From positions 39,706,553 through 39,770,552 of the forward strand of contig CP154956.1 of assembly GCA_039621445.1 (NCBI GenBank): a stretch of 64,000 nt of DNA, read 5' to 3'. A program made the translations under genes and the position numbers. This stretch comes from Euglena gracilis (lineage: Eukaryota > Euglenida > Euglenophyceae > Euglenales). Under the pieces are notes generated by a model. It did no database searches and had not been told where the DNA came from. It worked only from the letters and a program-made list of their open reading frames with translations. Of the stretch, positions 12,846 through 26,259 are shown piece by piece; position 1 is the stretch's first letter; every line of letters starts with the position of its first letter.

Positions 12846-15800
12846 TCAGCCTGTCCCCCATCTACCTCCATGTGAAAAGCATTTCAACTGGTTTTTTTCA
12901 AAACTGTGCTCCGAATGACCCATGCAACGGACTTTTGCCTTGAAACCTGAAAACCCAGCTGCTTCGGAAACGACCGTCAGCAGCTCAAACGGAACAACTG
13001 GAAAGCGGCGTCGCCTCGAGTCCGGCTCCACATCCTGCCCCAGGGCCAGCACGGGCACAGGCTCCCCTTCGCGGTTCTGCTCCAGCCAGCCGAAGGCGAA
13101 GTACCGCCAGCCCTGCCGCTCCAGGGCGGCCAGCTTGTTGTGTGCCAGCGGCAGCACCCGGGCACCAGGGAACGCCACGCCGACCTTCCGCCACCCAAGG
13201 GCGTTGGCCGCAGCCCGCCGCACAATGAATACAGAAGAAGAAGAAGAAGAAGAAGAATGTAATAGGAAGAATGATGATGAACGATTTTTAAAACGTTTTA
13301 AAAAAAATTTAGAATTAAAAATAAAAAATAAATAAATAAATGGTGATGATGATGATGATGATGATGATGACAAATAAAACAAAAAAAAGTAAACTAACAT
13401 ATTGTTATATAATACAGGGTGCGGGCGGGGATGGCAGCAGGTCCGCCTGTGCCCCCCCAGCCCCATGTCCCCAGGGTGTAAAGCGATGGGGGGGGGGCTG
13501 GCCGAGGCTGCGGGCCATTGTCAGCTCCTCAGGCTCCCCCTCAAGGACGGGTGGAGCGCTGGAGGCCGCAGGGATGATCCCAGAGGCGGCCGGCCGGTTG
13601 CTATGGGACGGGGGCAGCGCTGATGAAGCTGCCCGGAAAATGTCAGGTGAACACATTCAGTATTCCACACGCCGGGAAAAGTGACTTTTGGTGACACCAT
13701 TGAGAGGGAAAATCCCTTCGGGGTCGAAGGTGCCAAAAGAAAGTTTGGGGCAGCCCCCCAAAAAATGAGCCCCCGGCATTGTGGATGGGGATGCTTGGAC
13801 AGAATTACCAAGGCCTGAATGGGCTTTGTAGTTTGCTGAAATCATGACGGCGGGCCATCATCGATTTAATAAGCCACCTTGGTCTGATGCTTTTGCTCTA
13901 AAAGTTGATACCCTTTTTTTCAATTTAGGGAATCTTCATTCATTTTCACATTCTTTCTGAAAAATTAAACCTTGCCCCAAATACATCCTCCCTGGGGTCC
14001 AACTTTGGGATTCGACCTCGACCTATAACCCCCCTCCCACGCGACAACACCAAAAGAGGGGATTTTTGGACTTGTGGCGACCTTCATAGACAAGGTTTTT
14101 GGCTCCGCAGAGATGGGCAGCAAAAATTTTTCATGTGGAAAAGATTATCATGAAAGTGCAATGCACTTAAAAATGAGGGGGGAAAGCAATTTTATGCACG
14201 TCCCAGCGCAGGGCTGGAAGAAATTTTCGGCAATTTTGGAACCTGTTAAAGACACACATGTGCGCTTCTTCTTATCCCAGAATCCCAAAAAACAATTCTG
14301 AGCTATAATTCCCCAAATATACCCCCCCCCAGCCCTGGACTTCTGGCGAAAAAATAAAACACCCGGGGGTATGGGTCTATATTTGGGGGGATTTACGTGG
14401 CTGTATGTGATTCATGTGGCACATTTGGCCAATGCGACCCTGGCTGTATGTCTCAAGCATCATGACTCCCGTTGGCAGCTGGGTGGCCGCCCCGCCGGTG
14501 CTGCCGACCCACTCCACGAAGGGGTCTGCCACCCCCGGCAGCCAGTGGGCGGTGACGTCGATGGCCGCGCTGCCGTACGGGACCATGAAATCCCCGCCCC
14601 GGTTGGCGAAGGCGATGCGCGACCGGAACGCCCGCAGCGCCCCGCGGAACGGCTCGTCCGTCGCCATCCGCAGCAGCAAGGGCCGGGGCCCGTCGCGCAG
14701 GAACAGGTCCGTCCCGCTCTGCCCCACCACCAGGTCCGCCAGTGGGTGGGCGAGCCGGACCCAGGGTTCTCCACCCTTCTCCACCCAGGGTGTGGCAACG
14801 GACCCATTCGCCATTGAAAGGATCGTCCCGGGAAGCCTGCGTGCGCAGTATCTAGTTTGAAACTGGTGTGTCCATTTGGATTGAACAGAAGCCCCTCTGT
14901 TGCACACTGCACCTTGAGTTTGAATCCTATTTCAATACACCACCTTCTTACCCGTACACTTGGACTCCAACATCAGACAGAATCCTATCCCCTGAAGGGG
15001 TTATAAATGGGGGGCATTGCCTGTTTGTGTGTCATAATGTGTGTAAAAATAGCCCGCCGTCACAACATTGTTCTGGAGTCAAAATGTGATGCAGAGCCCA
15101 TGGCTGGGGCAGGGGCACATATGGGGCCAGAGACTTGCACCCCAGAGACAGGTGGCCAACACCCTGACGCATCACCACGTCATGTGCCACGTCACACACA
15201 CCATACACCACATGTCACATCTCACGTGCCACACATCACATGCCACACTGGGCAGGTCTGCGGGTGTGAAGCGGCGCACCCCAAGGTGCGGGGCGGCGAT
15301 GCTCAGGAAGGTTTGTGGCTTTAAGCCGGCGATGGTGCCTTTCTGCGCGTCGAACAGAACGGCAGCGGCATACCTGGTGTGGAAAGACACACTGGCACCA
15401 CATATGGAAGAGAGAAATGATTCTCTTTGAAGCAAACTGGTGGCACGAGAGGCACAAAGAGGATGACAGGCACGAAACAGAGGGCACTTAAAAAATGCTC
15501 TGGGTAATGCGCGCAAATCATTTCCTCGCATTTTTATGCTACTCACGTTTTTGGTTTGTCAATTCGTTTTATTTGTTTATGACCATACTCAAGTCACAGC
15601 CACAATCAATTTTTGAAACAGTTTTGGTAGAGCTGCCAACGTGTTGGTCGGGTTCAATGAAACATAAATTAAAATTTGTTTAGGTCCGTGGCCAAAAGAG
15701 GCCGGTTTTTGTAGCGTGTTTAATGACGCTCCGTGCTGTCCATTGTTTACCATTTCCTTGATTCCCAGGTTGTCCAAGTTTTGCCTTGGGAGTCAGCTGA

Positions 15801-18200
15801 ACCGCATGGGAGGGGACCTCCGCTGAGCAATGGTTGCAGCCATTGGGAACGTGCATATCAACAAATAAGCGGGCACACCTCGCATAAAGTCCCCCGAGGG
15901 AGTTACCCACAAGGCTGATAGAAACCAAAGAACGATGGCAAGGGGCGTCCTTGAACAGGCAGCCGTGGAAACATGGCTGATGACCTTCAGTCCGCAGTGA
16001 CAAATTTTCTGGGAATGACTTTGAGCCGAGAAAGGAGGCCCACGTTGTTCACTGACACATTGTTGGATCTCCTGTGCGAGGAGCGCTCCTCCCGAAGCGA
16101 CACCGCTCCGGGTTGATGACAGGCAATTGAAGCCATAGCGACACATTCACTCCAAAAAAGGACTGTGCAGCTGTTGCGGCCCCGCGTAATCAAGAATCGC
16201 ACGTCATCGTACATCACGAAATGCGAAAGAAGGGGCAGGGTTGAGCCTGGGGAAATGCCTTGTCAGGTGTAGGAAATGTTTTGTTTTGTTTCTGACTATG
16301 TGGTTCCATTGAAAATACCTTCTGCTCCCATTTTCCAACAATTTTCCAACAACAACGTGTTTCAACGTTTTTTCAACAATCTTGAAAGAGCAGCACGATA
16401 ACTAAACCCATCAAGACACTAAATCTGAATAGCCAAAGACAACAGGAGCAAAGTTTTCACTTTCGTCAAATGAAAGTCATTGATTCACTCCCTCAATCAG
16501 GAGGGCATCATCCTGAAAACCACCAACTGCCAAGGGGTCTAGACTGTGTTTCGACCGATTTATTCCCCAAAAATGAAGGCTTTGCAATGCGAACCTGGCA
16601 CCCACCCGAACTGCACCCTTATCACCCTTATCAATCCTCGTCTTCAAATACCATCCCCCTCAATTGCAATTCAGGTCTGGCCGACGGACAGAGGTCCAAA
16701 AAGGCCAACTTTTGACAATGGCGCAAAACCTTCAAAACGGTCCGTTTCGGATTGTTGTTGATTTGGCCAGGTGGAACTCTCCGAGATCTTTCCAAAATGC
16801 ATAAAAGTCGACCTCCGAAATGGGGGTACCCCGTTTGGGAACAATGTTTCCCGAGCCCATCCTTATTGACCCCCCAATTTTCAATTGGACCCCCCAGTGG
16901 GAGCCCAGAGGGGCGTTGTTCAGGGGGGGGGATGGTAACTTGCTTAAAGAGTCTCCACCAGTATTTTATTTTATTTTATAAGTATGCACATGCATATGCA
17001 TATGCATATGCAGGCATCCTCACACATCCGAACAGAACTAGAACTATCAGTTCCCTTGCATACCACCAAAATGTTTATGATCACATGCCCAGAACTGTCA
17101 GTCCATTCATCAGTTCCTATCCACACCTGTGTGTGAAAATAAAAATCGTACAGGAGGGGAAAAACGACCGTTGTCCTTTAATTATTTCCTTGATTGTCTC
17201 TAAATGGGTTGCCAAAACCCTGTCAGCGGACCGATAAAGTGATTGACCCTTCTGGATGCCTGGGTGGAAAGGTGGAAGGTTCTCTGAATAAGAAAAAACC
17301 CACACACCCTCAGCTTGTGTGTATTTCTGGCGAACACCTCTGATGCTTTCGTGGTCCAATTTTGTGACTGGGAGACCAGAATGGAGGAAAGCGGCCACAA
17401 AATCATCTGTGGTTGTCTGGGGACTCCCGAAAATCCAACTGCTTCAGGCTAGGAAGAGAAATTTATTTAAAAAAATGATGAATACATGATCATGTAAGAA
17501 CAAACACATTGAATTTTCCACATTTGCAACAGAAGGGCCCGGTTCAATGACACAATTGGGCAATGTCTTCAGATTGTGAACGTGAGCACATTCAAAACGA
17601 CCCAAAAATTTTTTCCGAACCCTCCGGCTCATCCGTGAATTTCCGTGATTTTTGTGAAAATGGACTTCCGCCCATTTCCATGATCCTCCGTGAATTCCGT
17701 TAATTTCCATTTCAGGAAATGTGAGGATCCCTGGCGTATGCATATGGGTTTGGTATGACTGCTTGAATGAAATCCTTTCTGGGGAGGTGGGAAGATGAAC
17801 CTTTCCAAGTCATAAACGCAGGAAACGATCAACCTCAAATTCCTGAATTGGCCCTCGATCCGCCGCGCGCTGAGAACGAGCACCGATGGAGACATTTGCA
17901 TCAGCTCCAGTGCGGCTGCTCAGGATAGGGCACTTTGACATCATCAAATAACCAGTCACCCCCTTGCCCTGGAAAAGCCTTCAATTTTTTTGGCATGCTG
18001 TGTGGGCCTCAATTTGAACCTTCCATCACTCAACCGACTGCAGACCACCATGAGCAATTGCATCATCAGCTCTCGGCGCAGAAAGTCAAGGTCCGCCGAT
18101 GAACCTTGGAGGCCATGGATCAAAACCACCAAATGGGTGGGAGGGCTTCTAATTGCCAAGGTGGCATCTGTTGGTCTAGAAGATCGCAGAGTGCTCCACA
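12846..18200 (-). CDS. DUF676-family serine esterase/lipase, multi-exon (exon borders partly resolved)
   Basis: Members of this alpha/beta hydrolase family act as (phospho)lipases or acyl esterases. Pieces in reading order: ~18190-18040, with THLVVLIHGLQGSSADL (strand and oxyanion region); 15914-15879, with LVGNSLGGLYAR (G-x-S-x-G, catalytic Ser); 15373 to ~15265, with YAAAVLFDAQKGTI and FLSIAAPHLGVRR; ~14815-14475, with LADLVVGQSGTDLFL, LLLRMATDEPF and RIAFANRGGDFMVPYGSAAI; possibly 13648-13510, a Pro/Ala-rich linker; and ~13225-12846, with LGWRKVGVAFPG and LPLAHNKLAAL (family C-terminal His segment), ending at a stop at 12846. The junction from 15879 to 15373 is GT-AG and keeps frame. The segment between the HGL motif and the catalytic Ser is not found with confidence; a candidate lies near 17.8-17.9 kb. 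The start codon is unknown. It has the same orientation as the kinase gene, about 4 kb upstream of it. Confidence 0.75.
13232..13371. repeat. (GAA)n and (ATG)n microsatellites
   Basis: Plus-strand GAA repeats lie at about 13232-13256 and ATG repeats at 13342-13370, separated by an A/T-rich spacer. On the coding strand they lie just upstream of the last esterase exon, within the preceding intron. Confidence 0.85.
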
Positions 18201-18847
18201 ATGAATCGCGAACAGCCACATCCGTGCTTTGCAAAAATGAGCCCACAACACAGAAACACAGCCGATTTTTCTGCATGTGAATGTGCATTTTTGACAAGCA
18301 AAGGACTCTCCACTTTAAACCAATTAATACCCAGGAATGATCCCCCCCCCCCCCGGCAGACAAAGATTTAATTTAGGCCGCTGGTGGGAATCCTTAGAAA
18401 GATGTTCATTTTTGGAGAGAAATACACACTAGGTGACATCCCGGAGGGGTTTTCTGTTTTCAGACTCAGAAAAGACCCCCCAAAACACACATTTCTGTAA
18501 AGTTTCTAACTATGGGCCAGGGGAATAATTCAGCGATATGTTATTTGGGCAAGGTTCGGGTATTTGGGTTTTGGGTGCCCCCCCAAAATTTGTTTTTGGG
18601 GGGGGTACCCAAAAAAAGCGCAAATTTTTGGTTTTTGGGACCTCCCCTTATTTTAGTCCCACTTTTGCAGACCTTTCATCCTTCATGGCAGCATTCAAGA
18701 AAATTCAAGGCTGTGGACCGCAATTGGTTAGGAGCCAATTATCACACCAAGCTCTTTCTCCATTGCCGATTAACCCTAAACAGCACATACCTATGCAAAT
18801 TAAATGTGTATAATGAACTCATTATAAAAATCTGTTGGTTTTACAAT

Positions 18848-19561
18848 GGGGGTGCTTCCCCCTGTGACCCCCCTCCCCCGTGACCCGAGAATCGAACCTT
18901 CAATGAACTTTCATATCTTCAACCTTTCCTTTCGGGATCATTGATGACTACCTCCAAATAGGATTGCTGAAAAATTGCGCAGAAAAATTTCAACAACAAA
19001 TTTTTTATCCGGTTGGAAAATTGTGGGAAAATATTTTCCCCGTTTTCTCTAATTTCCCATTTTGTTGTGGTTTTTTTGCAAGGACCTTGCAGGTGTGATT
19101 TGGACCCATTTTCACAGGACATTTTTTTTGTTGAAGAGCATGCAGCCAACTTCACTTGAAAAAGACCCCAAAAGACCCTTCAAGGGAGGTCAGGCAGTAC
19201 GAGGGGGGGGGGTGGACCCCCCCCGCAAAGTTCACCGGTGAACGTTCACCGGGGTACTTTCGGCGGTGAAATTCACCGGTAAAGGGGGGGTTCGGGGTAA
19301 AGGGGGGGGGCTCCCCGGTGAACTTTCAAACAGTGAACCTCACCAAGGAGGGGGGTCCAAAATCCCAAGTTCCCATCCCGGGGCATTTTTTTTTACCATG
19401 GAGAAATATCGGAATATTTCCTTTTCCGCATTTTTTCCTGAATTTTTCCATTAAAAATAAAAAAATTCCGCAAAATGAGCAACCCTACCTGCAAAATGAC
19501 ATACTTCCCCCGTGACCCCCCCGTGAACCCCCGTGACCCCCCCGTGACCCGCACCACCCCT
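18848..19561. mobile_element. GGGGG-ended element, copy C (714 bp), 3-bp duplication AAT
   Basis: The left end reads GGGGGTGCTTCCCCC followed by gtgaccc units and 'cgagaatcgaa'. The right end carries repeated cgtgaccccc units and ends gcaccacccc(t). The same two ends bound copies A (27781-30121) and B (44496-48341). AAT flanks it at 18845-18847 and 19562-19564. There is no coding sequence; an internal block has inverted 'cggtgaa' / 'ttcaccg' repeats. Confidence 0.75.
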
Positions 19562-20298
19562 AATGAAAAGTTTTGCGAAAATTCACACACATCATCACAA
19601 GGAAATCGGCGGGGAACAGATAAAGATGCACAACAATTCCTAGCCTTCCTGGTGTGTGCTTTTTGGGGAGTTGCAGCATTCACCGGCATTTAAGCAAGCT
19701 TGCTGCCCGCAAAAAAAGTCAGAGAGAAATACCAAGGATTTTATGTTCTTTTTTGCATTGGTGGTGCCAACCAATGCAAACACCACAGGTGCCCACCTGT
19801 GATACCTCAAAGCACAAAAGAATTGTCGAGGCTGGCTGCTGTTGAGAGGAGGATTCTTCTAAGTCCGCTCAACAGCTTTTGTACAGACCCAAAAATTTGT
19901 TTTTGGGGGGGGGTTCCCAAAAGTTTTGGGTTGTTTTTGGGGCCCCCCAAAAAATACAAAAAACAAAACCCAACCTTGATTTGGGGCATTTGCTCTTTTT
20001 GACAAGAAATACCATCAATTTCTTTTGGCACAGCTGTCTGATCTGATTTGGCAGTTTCAACTTCGAGTGGAGAGGAAACCCATGCAGGGGGGAAAAAATG
20101 CATCAGCCCAGCCTCGAAAAAAAAAGTGCAGAAAGGCAAAAAAAAAAAACGCGTAAAAATGCGCAAAAATTTGAGAGAACATGGCAAAATCACAAAAATG
20201 CAAAAAATTGCCCAAAAACATGCAAAAATGGCACCCAATTTACAACAATTGATTGGAATTATGAGGAAAATGTCCAAATCAAAAAAAGGCGGGGGAGA

Positions 20299-20349
20299 CC
20301 GGTTTTGTCGTAAACCCGGCGTTCGGGACGCCGGGTTTACGACGAAACC
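20299..20349. repeat. GC-rich palindrome (CCGGCGT family)
   Basis: The arms read CGGTTTTGTCGTAAACCC-GGCGT and its complement, with one mismatch and a 5-base loop. It is a single-hairpin member of the dispersed palindrome family also seen at 24.7, 25.9, 26.2, 28.3, 29.1, 45.2, 47.5, 49.5, 60.0, 61.3, 62.1 and 63.3 kb. Confidence 0.85.
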
Positions 20350-22218
20350 GCTGAAAAAAAAATGAGAAAAATGCACAAAAAAATGCGAAAAATCAAAAAA
20401 ATCGCATTTTGTGCAAGAGAATGCGCAAAAATGCACAAAAACGCGAAACGTATCCCCCTGCCCATGGTATGAAAAGGTTCATCCCCAGCTTAGAAGAAAT
20501 TTCGCACCACCTGGAGTCAAATGTGCCACGGTACATGAAGAAAAACAGGATTCGCCACAACTTTCACAACTAATTGGGGGAATGCAAATAGTTTTGAAAA
20601 GCTTTCGCCAGTTGTGGGGGACAAGATAATAACAACTTTGCAAAGAGCACCAAAAATATCATCTTACCGAATTTCATGACCGCCTTTGTCAGTCAATCAA
20701 TGAAAAGCTGTTGATTCTGTAGTTTGTGAAATGGATGTCTTTAAAATATTAAAACCCATCCAAGACAACTGCCAGATTTTTTCGAATCAAGAAAAGAAAA
20801 CAGAAACACCACACCAAAACAAAAAAAGAAATAGGAATGCTGCAATTTAACCAGTACTTTGGAAACTCTCCCAATGTGACACTCTTTTGCACAACGTCAT
20901 TTCAATAATCTCAATGAAATTGATAAAATCCTTTTTGGGTCAACCATAAAATATGTTTTCCTGCAAAGCCAGTTGGCTCAAGCCAGCATTCGTCGGTTGG
21001 CATAAAGTTGACGTTCTGCAAATCAATCGAGCACCAGCAGACCAAGAAACCTGATTACCTGTGATGTGCCAGAGTTGACCTCTTGCAACGATTGCATTTG
21101 CAAAAACGCTGCACTGGACCAAATTGCTCTCCCCAAATGCCCACTGGTTCTCTGGGGAGCCACAGATTTGATTTGATACTGATGACAATGGATTAATGGA
21201 TTGTGCTGCTGGAAAGACCCCTTGGGGGGAGGTGGGGTTCCCCCCGGGGGGGGGGGGTGTCCTGCGTCGGGCCGGGGGAGGGGACTCTGGTTGTTAAAAA
21301 CGTGTTCAGCCCGCCAAATGCCTGCCCTGAAATTCGTGGTCGTGAACACGTTTTCCATGAGGGCATTTGTGGCAATGACACGTTTTCCATTAAGGCATCT
21401 GTGGTCAGGCACGTTTTCCCTTAGGGCGCCTTTTTTGGGGTCCGAATTTCACATTTTCGCGTTTTTGATCCCTTGCGTGAATCATGACCACAAATTTCAG
21501 GGCAGGCATTTGGCGGGCTCTGAACACGTTTTTAAACAAATTGTGGCTGAGGGCCCCCGAAGGGCCCTGAACACGTTTTCAGGATGAAATCTGGGCTCAG
21601 CCACAATTTGTGTGTAAAAAAAGGAGCCTGCTTCGAAGACGGTTGAAAGGCAAATCCGGAAAAATTTATGCAATGCGAATGCTGACTCCGCTGCAATTTT
21701 TGACAACTGAATTTTTTTTCCTGCCCTATTTCTCTGGTTCAAGATGTATGAAGAAAAAAAGGTGAAATTTTCAGGTGACATTTTTGTATTAAGAAGACTA
21801 GGCGCCGTTTGACGAAAACCCTCACCCCCCCTTTTCTTAGGGGGTAACAAAAAATGGCCCCCTAGAAAATGGCCCAAAAGCAATTGTACTGATCTTTTCA
21901 AACATTTTTTCCTTCAAAAATAATGCCGTCCCGACCCAAAAATCGTCAAAAAATGTGGGGGAAAAGCAACTTACCCACATTTTTTTTGCTGGCAGGTGGC
22001 GGGAGTGCACCGCATGCACCGCCTCATCTGGACCCCCCAAAACAGCGAGCCCAACCTAAGCCATGACAACCTCTGGATATCAAGGGGGGCTTTGGACCTC
22101 GTGAAATTGACCAGTCAACATTCACCGGGTTTCGGGGGGAAGCCCTCGGTTTGTAAATTTCATTTTGGGATTTTGTGAACTTCACATGGGGGTTGGCTGT
22201 GGACTATTGATGTGTGAA

Positions 22219-22219
<1 letters not shown>

Positions 22220-22316
<97 letters not shown>

Positions 22317-22323
22317 CGCGCGC
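22220..22323. repeat. (TG)n-(CG)n microsatellite
   Basis: About 44 TG units run directly into about 7 CG units. The alternating purine-pyrimidine tract is ~104 bp, a sequence class able to adopt Z-DNA. A similar but shorter (AC)n-(GC)n tract lies at 22947-22987. Confidence 0.9.
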
Positions 22324-22946
22324 CGCAGCTCACCCTCCCCCTTGAACCTCCTCCCCTCTCTGCCTCGTCTCCAGAGGATCAGAATCATACAATTGTTTAC
22401 CGACCTCTGGGAAGGGGGGGCCACTCCACTTTTCGAAAAACCAGTCAATCACTTTTTTCGGGAAACCAGTCAATCACTACCCTCCTGGGGGAGTCAGCCA
22501 CTCTGAAATACAAATGAAAAACAACGAAAAAAAAATTGACAAAAGAACATGCAAAAAAGGCCAAAAATTATCCGGCGCCTTTGGCGCGGGCTTACTTTAG
22601 TATTTTTTTTGCCGACCCCCCCCCCCCCAGGGCGGAGGGGGTCTGGGCCAAAAACCAGTCAGTCACTCTGAAAAAGCCAGTCACCCCCCCGGGGGGATCG
22701 GCAAGTGACTGAGTGATTGTATGATTAGAATTGGCAAAGAGGAAAAGTTAGAAATGGTTTTTTAGGGTCAAAACTGCTGGATGCTCAGCCATGCCAATGA
22801 ACACATATGCCATCCCAACTGCATGAACTTGTAGAGTCGGGGGGGGGTAACCTCCACCAATGAACTTTGCCAGTTCATCAGAAGAGTTCATAACACGTCA
22901 TTTTGGTGTCTTTGGAGAAACTTTGATTCCCAAAAGGAATGGAAGA

Positions 22947-22987
22947 ACACGCACGCACACACACACACACACACACACGCGCGCGCG
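22947..22987. repeat. (AC)n-(GC)n microsatellite
   Basis: This is a short alternating purine-pyrimidine tract with the same AC-to-GC transition as the one at 22.2 kb, in the opposite orientation. An interrupted CA/CG-rich tract follows at about 23271-23350. Confidence 0.85.
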
Positions 22988-24714
22988 AGGGGGGGGTGTC
23001 CCCCCCTCCCCTCTTGTTGATTGCAAGGGTTGGACCCCACCCCCATCCTCCAATGGGGTCTAAACTGACCCAGGACACATCACCCTCTAAATGTTATTTC
23101 TTCCTTTCCGGCGCCTGGGCAAAATATTCAAGAGAGTTTGACTTTTTTTTGCCCAAAGCTGCAAAAACTCGTTTTTCGTTTTGTTCATTGGCTCATTGGT
23201 TCGTTGATTCATCACAGTTCCCTACCCATGTCCCGCACCCCTTGATGGGAGAGAGGGGTGCGCGAGTGCAGCCACACACACACACGTGCACACGCTCGCA
23301 CGCACGCAGGCACGCACTCGCACACACATATGCACACACACACATACACATGAAGTATGAAGCCCTCTCCCACCCAGGGTGAAACGATTTATGTTGGCGG
23401 AGGGCATTGAGCACATCGGGGGTCCCATTGGTCCAGACCCACCCCCATAAGTGACACTGCTCTCTCTGGAATTGAAAAAAATTCAGCCACCGGTGGTTTG
23501 GATAAGAATTGCACATTTTTGTGAAAAAAAGAGGAACACAACAAAAACTTGGCATAAATTGATATTTGCCAAAATTGATATTTGCCAAAATTGAATTTGC
23601 CAAAGGTCATGGAGGCCGCCTGAAAAAGTTTGATTTGTCTTCAAATAAAAGCCCTCCCACAAATATGCTTCAGGGTGTCGGGGTGCCATTTATGGGGGGA
23701 TGTTGTTGTTGTTTGTGGTGCACTGCATTCCTGCATTTCAAAGATGTGCACGTTGCCTTCTCATGGTGGGCATATATTGTTTTTTTTAAAAAAAACAAAA
23801 CAAACGTGCTTTTTTTGAAGGAAAAAAAAACACAAAAACCATTTAAAAAACAAAAGGGAAATTATTCAAAAACAGCTAGAAAATGGTCAAAACCATCCAA
23901 AATGCAAAAAAATGCAAATTTATGACTTTGTCCATTTTTGTGGAAGGAAGTTTTTTGGCAGAAATGACCCAGAAGTAACCAAAAATGATTGAAAATATGC
24001 ATTTAAAGAATTCCCCCTGTAAAAACCTTGTGGGTGTTTTTTTTCCTTTTATAAAAAACATTGTCAATTTTGAAGGGGAAAAAAGCAACTTCAAGAAAAG
24101 GACGGCCCACCATGTTCCTTCGAATGCAATATTTTCCACGCTGTAAATTTGCGATTTTCAAAAATTTCAGAAATTTGGGAAACTGAAAAGATCACAAGAC
24201 AAAAATCACAAGATGCGAAGAACCAACATTTGCATTGCATTGTCGAAAGAGGTCATCCAATTCAACACCGTTGACGATAAAGATGAGCAACATGCTAATG
24301 CCACCAACAAGCACATCACCCAACAGGCAACTTGATAAATGAAGGTGGCCTTCGGCTGTTCTTCCTTTGGGGAATCATTTTGAGAACCATACATCATCTG
24401 CAAAATAAATGATTTGTTTGGAGGTTTTAGGTGGTTGTTGCCTTTTGATTTTTTTCAAAAATGAACCAGGGCTGAAATCAGACCTGTTTGCACATGTGCT
24501 CACCCACCTCCTACAGTTGCAGGATAAGAAAGGTGTTTTGCATCTAGCTAAAGTTTTGGGTTGGGCTTTTTTTTCTTCTTAGACAGCCTAAAATTGGACA
24601 ATGGCCTTGAAAACAGAGGGGGTGCTCCCCCCGCGTGTCCCAGTTGGCAGCTTGTCTATTTTTGGACACTGTTTTTTGTTTGTTTGTTTTTTAATTTTGA
24701 AACTGTGTATTGGG

Positions 24715-24870
24715 GCTCTGGCTTCACGCCTGAACCGGCGTTCCAGAACGCCGGTTCGGGCGGTAAACCGGCGTCCAGGGGACCCAAAATAAAAAGTGCC
24801 AAAAAGTGTCCAAAAGGGTTAGCAGGCATGTGGCAATCATATCTGAGCAGTTTTTTGGGGGTGTTTGGCC
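24715..24870. repeat. Palindrome-bearing dispersed repeat, fragment
   Basis: It contains gaaccggcgttccagaacg-type inverted GC-rich arms (about 24731-24760), followed by the phrase 'aaaaagtgccaaaaagtgtcc' and 'ggcaatcatatctgagcag'. The same order, inverted, is seen at 49175-49615 and 62929-63378, and in the same orientation at 28262-28640. It is non-coding. Confidence 0.7.
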
Positions 24871-25574
24871 AGCCCCCCGATAATCTCCCCACACCCCGAT
24901 AGTGTCCCATGCCCCTGCCACGGGACCTGGCCGGCCAATCCTAAAGGAATTTTATTGACCCCCTTGCAGGATTGAGGGCTTGTTTTTTGAAACATGTTCT
25001 TTTTTATCTCTGCAGCTTCGTAATCCGCAAAGGGTCTGGCTTTCATTCATTCATTCATGTGCCATCATTTTAGTATTTTAGGATGAAGGGTCTGGAAAAA
25101 CTAAAAAAATGTCACTTTTGATGACCAAAAAATGACTTTAGAACTTTTTCCTCAAAAAATGGCCATTTCGCAAGGAAAAAGGTCAATTTTTGCCTTTTCA
25201 AAAAAACATGAATTTTTGTGTTTTTTTTAAAAAAGCATGTTTTTTTGTTTGTTTTTTTAAAAAAAATCAACAAACAACAAAAAAACGTCAACCCTGCCCC
25301 CTTGATAATGTCCCCCCCCCCTCCCCTGATGGTTGAGCCAGGTATGGGACATTGGGGGGGGCATGGTATGTTCCACCCCAATCCTTGATGTGTCGTCTTT
25401 TTTTTTTGATATTGCTCTAATGCGAAGTGTAGCATCAATGAAAGCAAGACTGGAAAAAATAACCCAGGACTGGAACTGTGGGTTTTTTTTTCTTCAGCCC
25501 ATCAGTCTGGTTTGTTAATTTTTTCTTGCCAGTTTGTGTATTCTTCCAAACTGCAAAAGAAAATGGGCCAGCTT

Positions 25575-25705
25575 GGTGGCCACATCTTGACATCTTGGGG
25601 CGAGTTTTGGTGCCACATCTTGGGCGGCAATCTGGGGCCAGTTTTGTACCACATCTTGGGACCAGTGCCACATCTTGGGGCCAGTTTGGTGCCACATCTT
25701 GCCGG
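25575..25705. repeat. Short tandem units based on gccacatcttgg
   Basis: Five or six imperfect units of 'tgccacatcttggggccagtttt' -type sequence lie here, some including 'ggtggccacatcttgaca'. Related wording recurs at 37.9-38.35 kb and, as tggccac / gtggcca, at 42.43-43.39 kb. Apparent open frames through it are a by-product of the repeat. Confidence 0.7.
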
Positions 25706-25855
25706 AAAATGGCCATAACTCAGGGCAGTTGGGGAGTTGCGGGGAAACCAAAAAACCACAACCCCCCCCACCTTATTTGAGCACACCTACGGCCTAAAAG
25801 ACCCAACCTAAAAGACCTGACCTAAAATTCCCCCCCCCCCCAAATGCTCAATTAA

Positions 25856-26252
25856 ACCCGGCGTTTGGGACGCCGGGGTCACAGAACCGGTGCCTCCCCC
25901 CCGGGTTTTCTGGACGCCAGTTCTGTCCGAAAAAAAAGGGGGTAGGGACGCCAGTCCTGTCCAAAACCCGGCGTCCCGAACGCCGGTTTTGTCATTATTG
26001 AAAATGTCATCAAAAGTGACCTAAAAATGGCCCTGGGGACCTGATATGACTGTTTTAACCGTGTAGCACAATGAAATTTGCCATTTGGGGACCATTGGGG
26101 TGGATGTCCAATTTTGGTGAAAATTGGCTCTGTTTTGGAAATAGAGCACCGTGCAGCGTGGAAAACCTGATGCCCGGTTCTGTCGTGAACCCGGCGTCCC
26201 CGGACGCCGGTTATGTCCTTCGGACACCAGGTTCACGACAGAACCAGTGTCC
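25856..26252. repeat. Cluster of CCGGCGT palindromes
   Basis: Several GC-rich palindromes (aaacccggcgt ... acgccgg) alternate with 'ttctgtcc' spacers at 25856-26000, and again at 26170-26252. Between them is an A-rich unit with 'ggaccattggggtggatgtccaa' that has a second copy at 45.35 kb. No gene is present. Confidence 0.75.
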
Positions 26253-26259
26253 GCCACCC

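Larger units (their letters stand above)
19562..24700. other. Gene-free, repeat-rich stretch
   Basis: I see no supportable gene here. Contents are A-rich low-complexity tracts (20080-20460, repeated gcaaaaatg), a GC-rich palindrome at 20299-20349, a run of 'aacacgttttc' repeats at 21300-21590, the microsatellites at 22.2 and 22.9 kb, and T/A-rich spacer. A short GC-rich patch at ~21990-22050 has a preceding cag but no recognisable protein. Confidence 0.5.

Noticed and set aside
21990-22180. Possible exon starting after ctggcag (VAGVHRMHRLIW...)
   Set aside because: The initial likeness to a release-factor GVHR motif does not extend; no flanking exons found.
25856-26252. CRISPR-like array (repeated palindromic units with short spacers)
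   Set aside because: Units are inverted pairs of variable spacing, spacers are themselves repeated, the genome is eukaryotic, and there are no cas genes.
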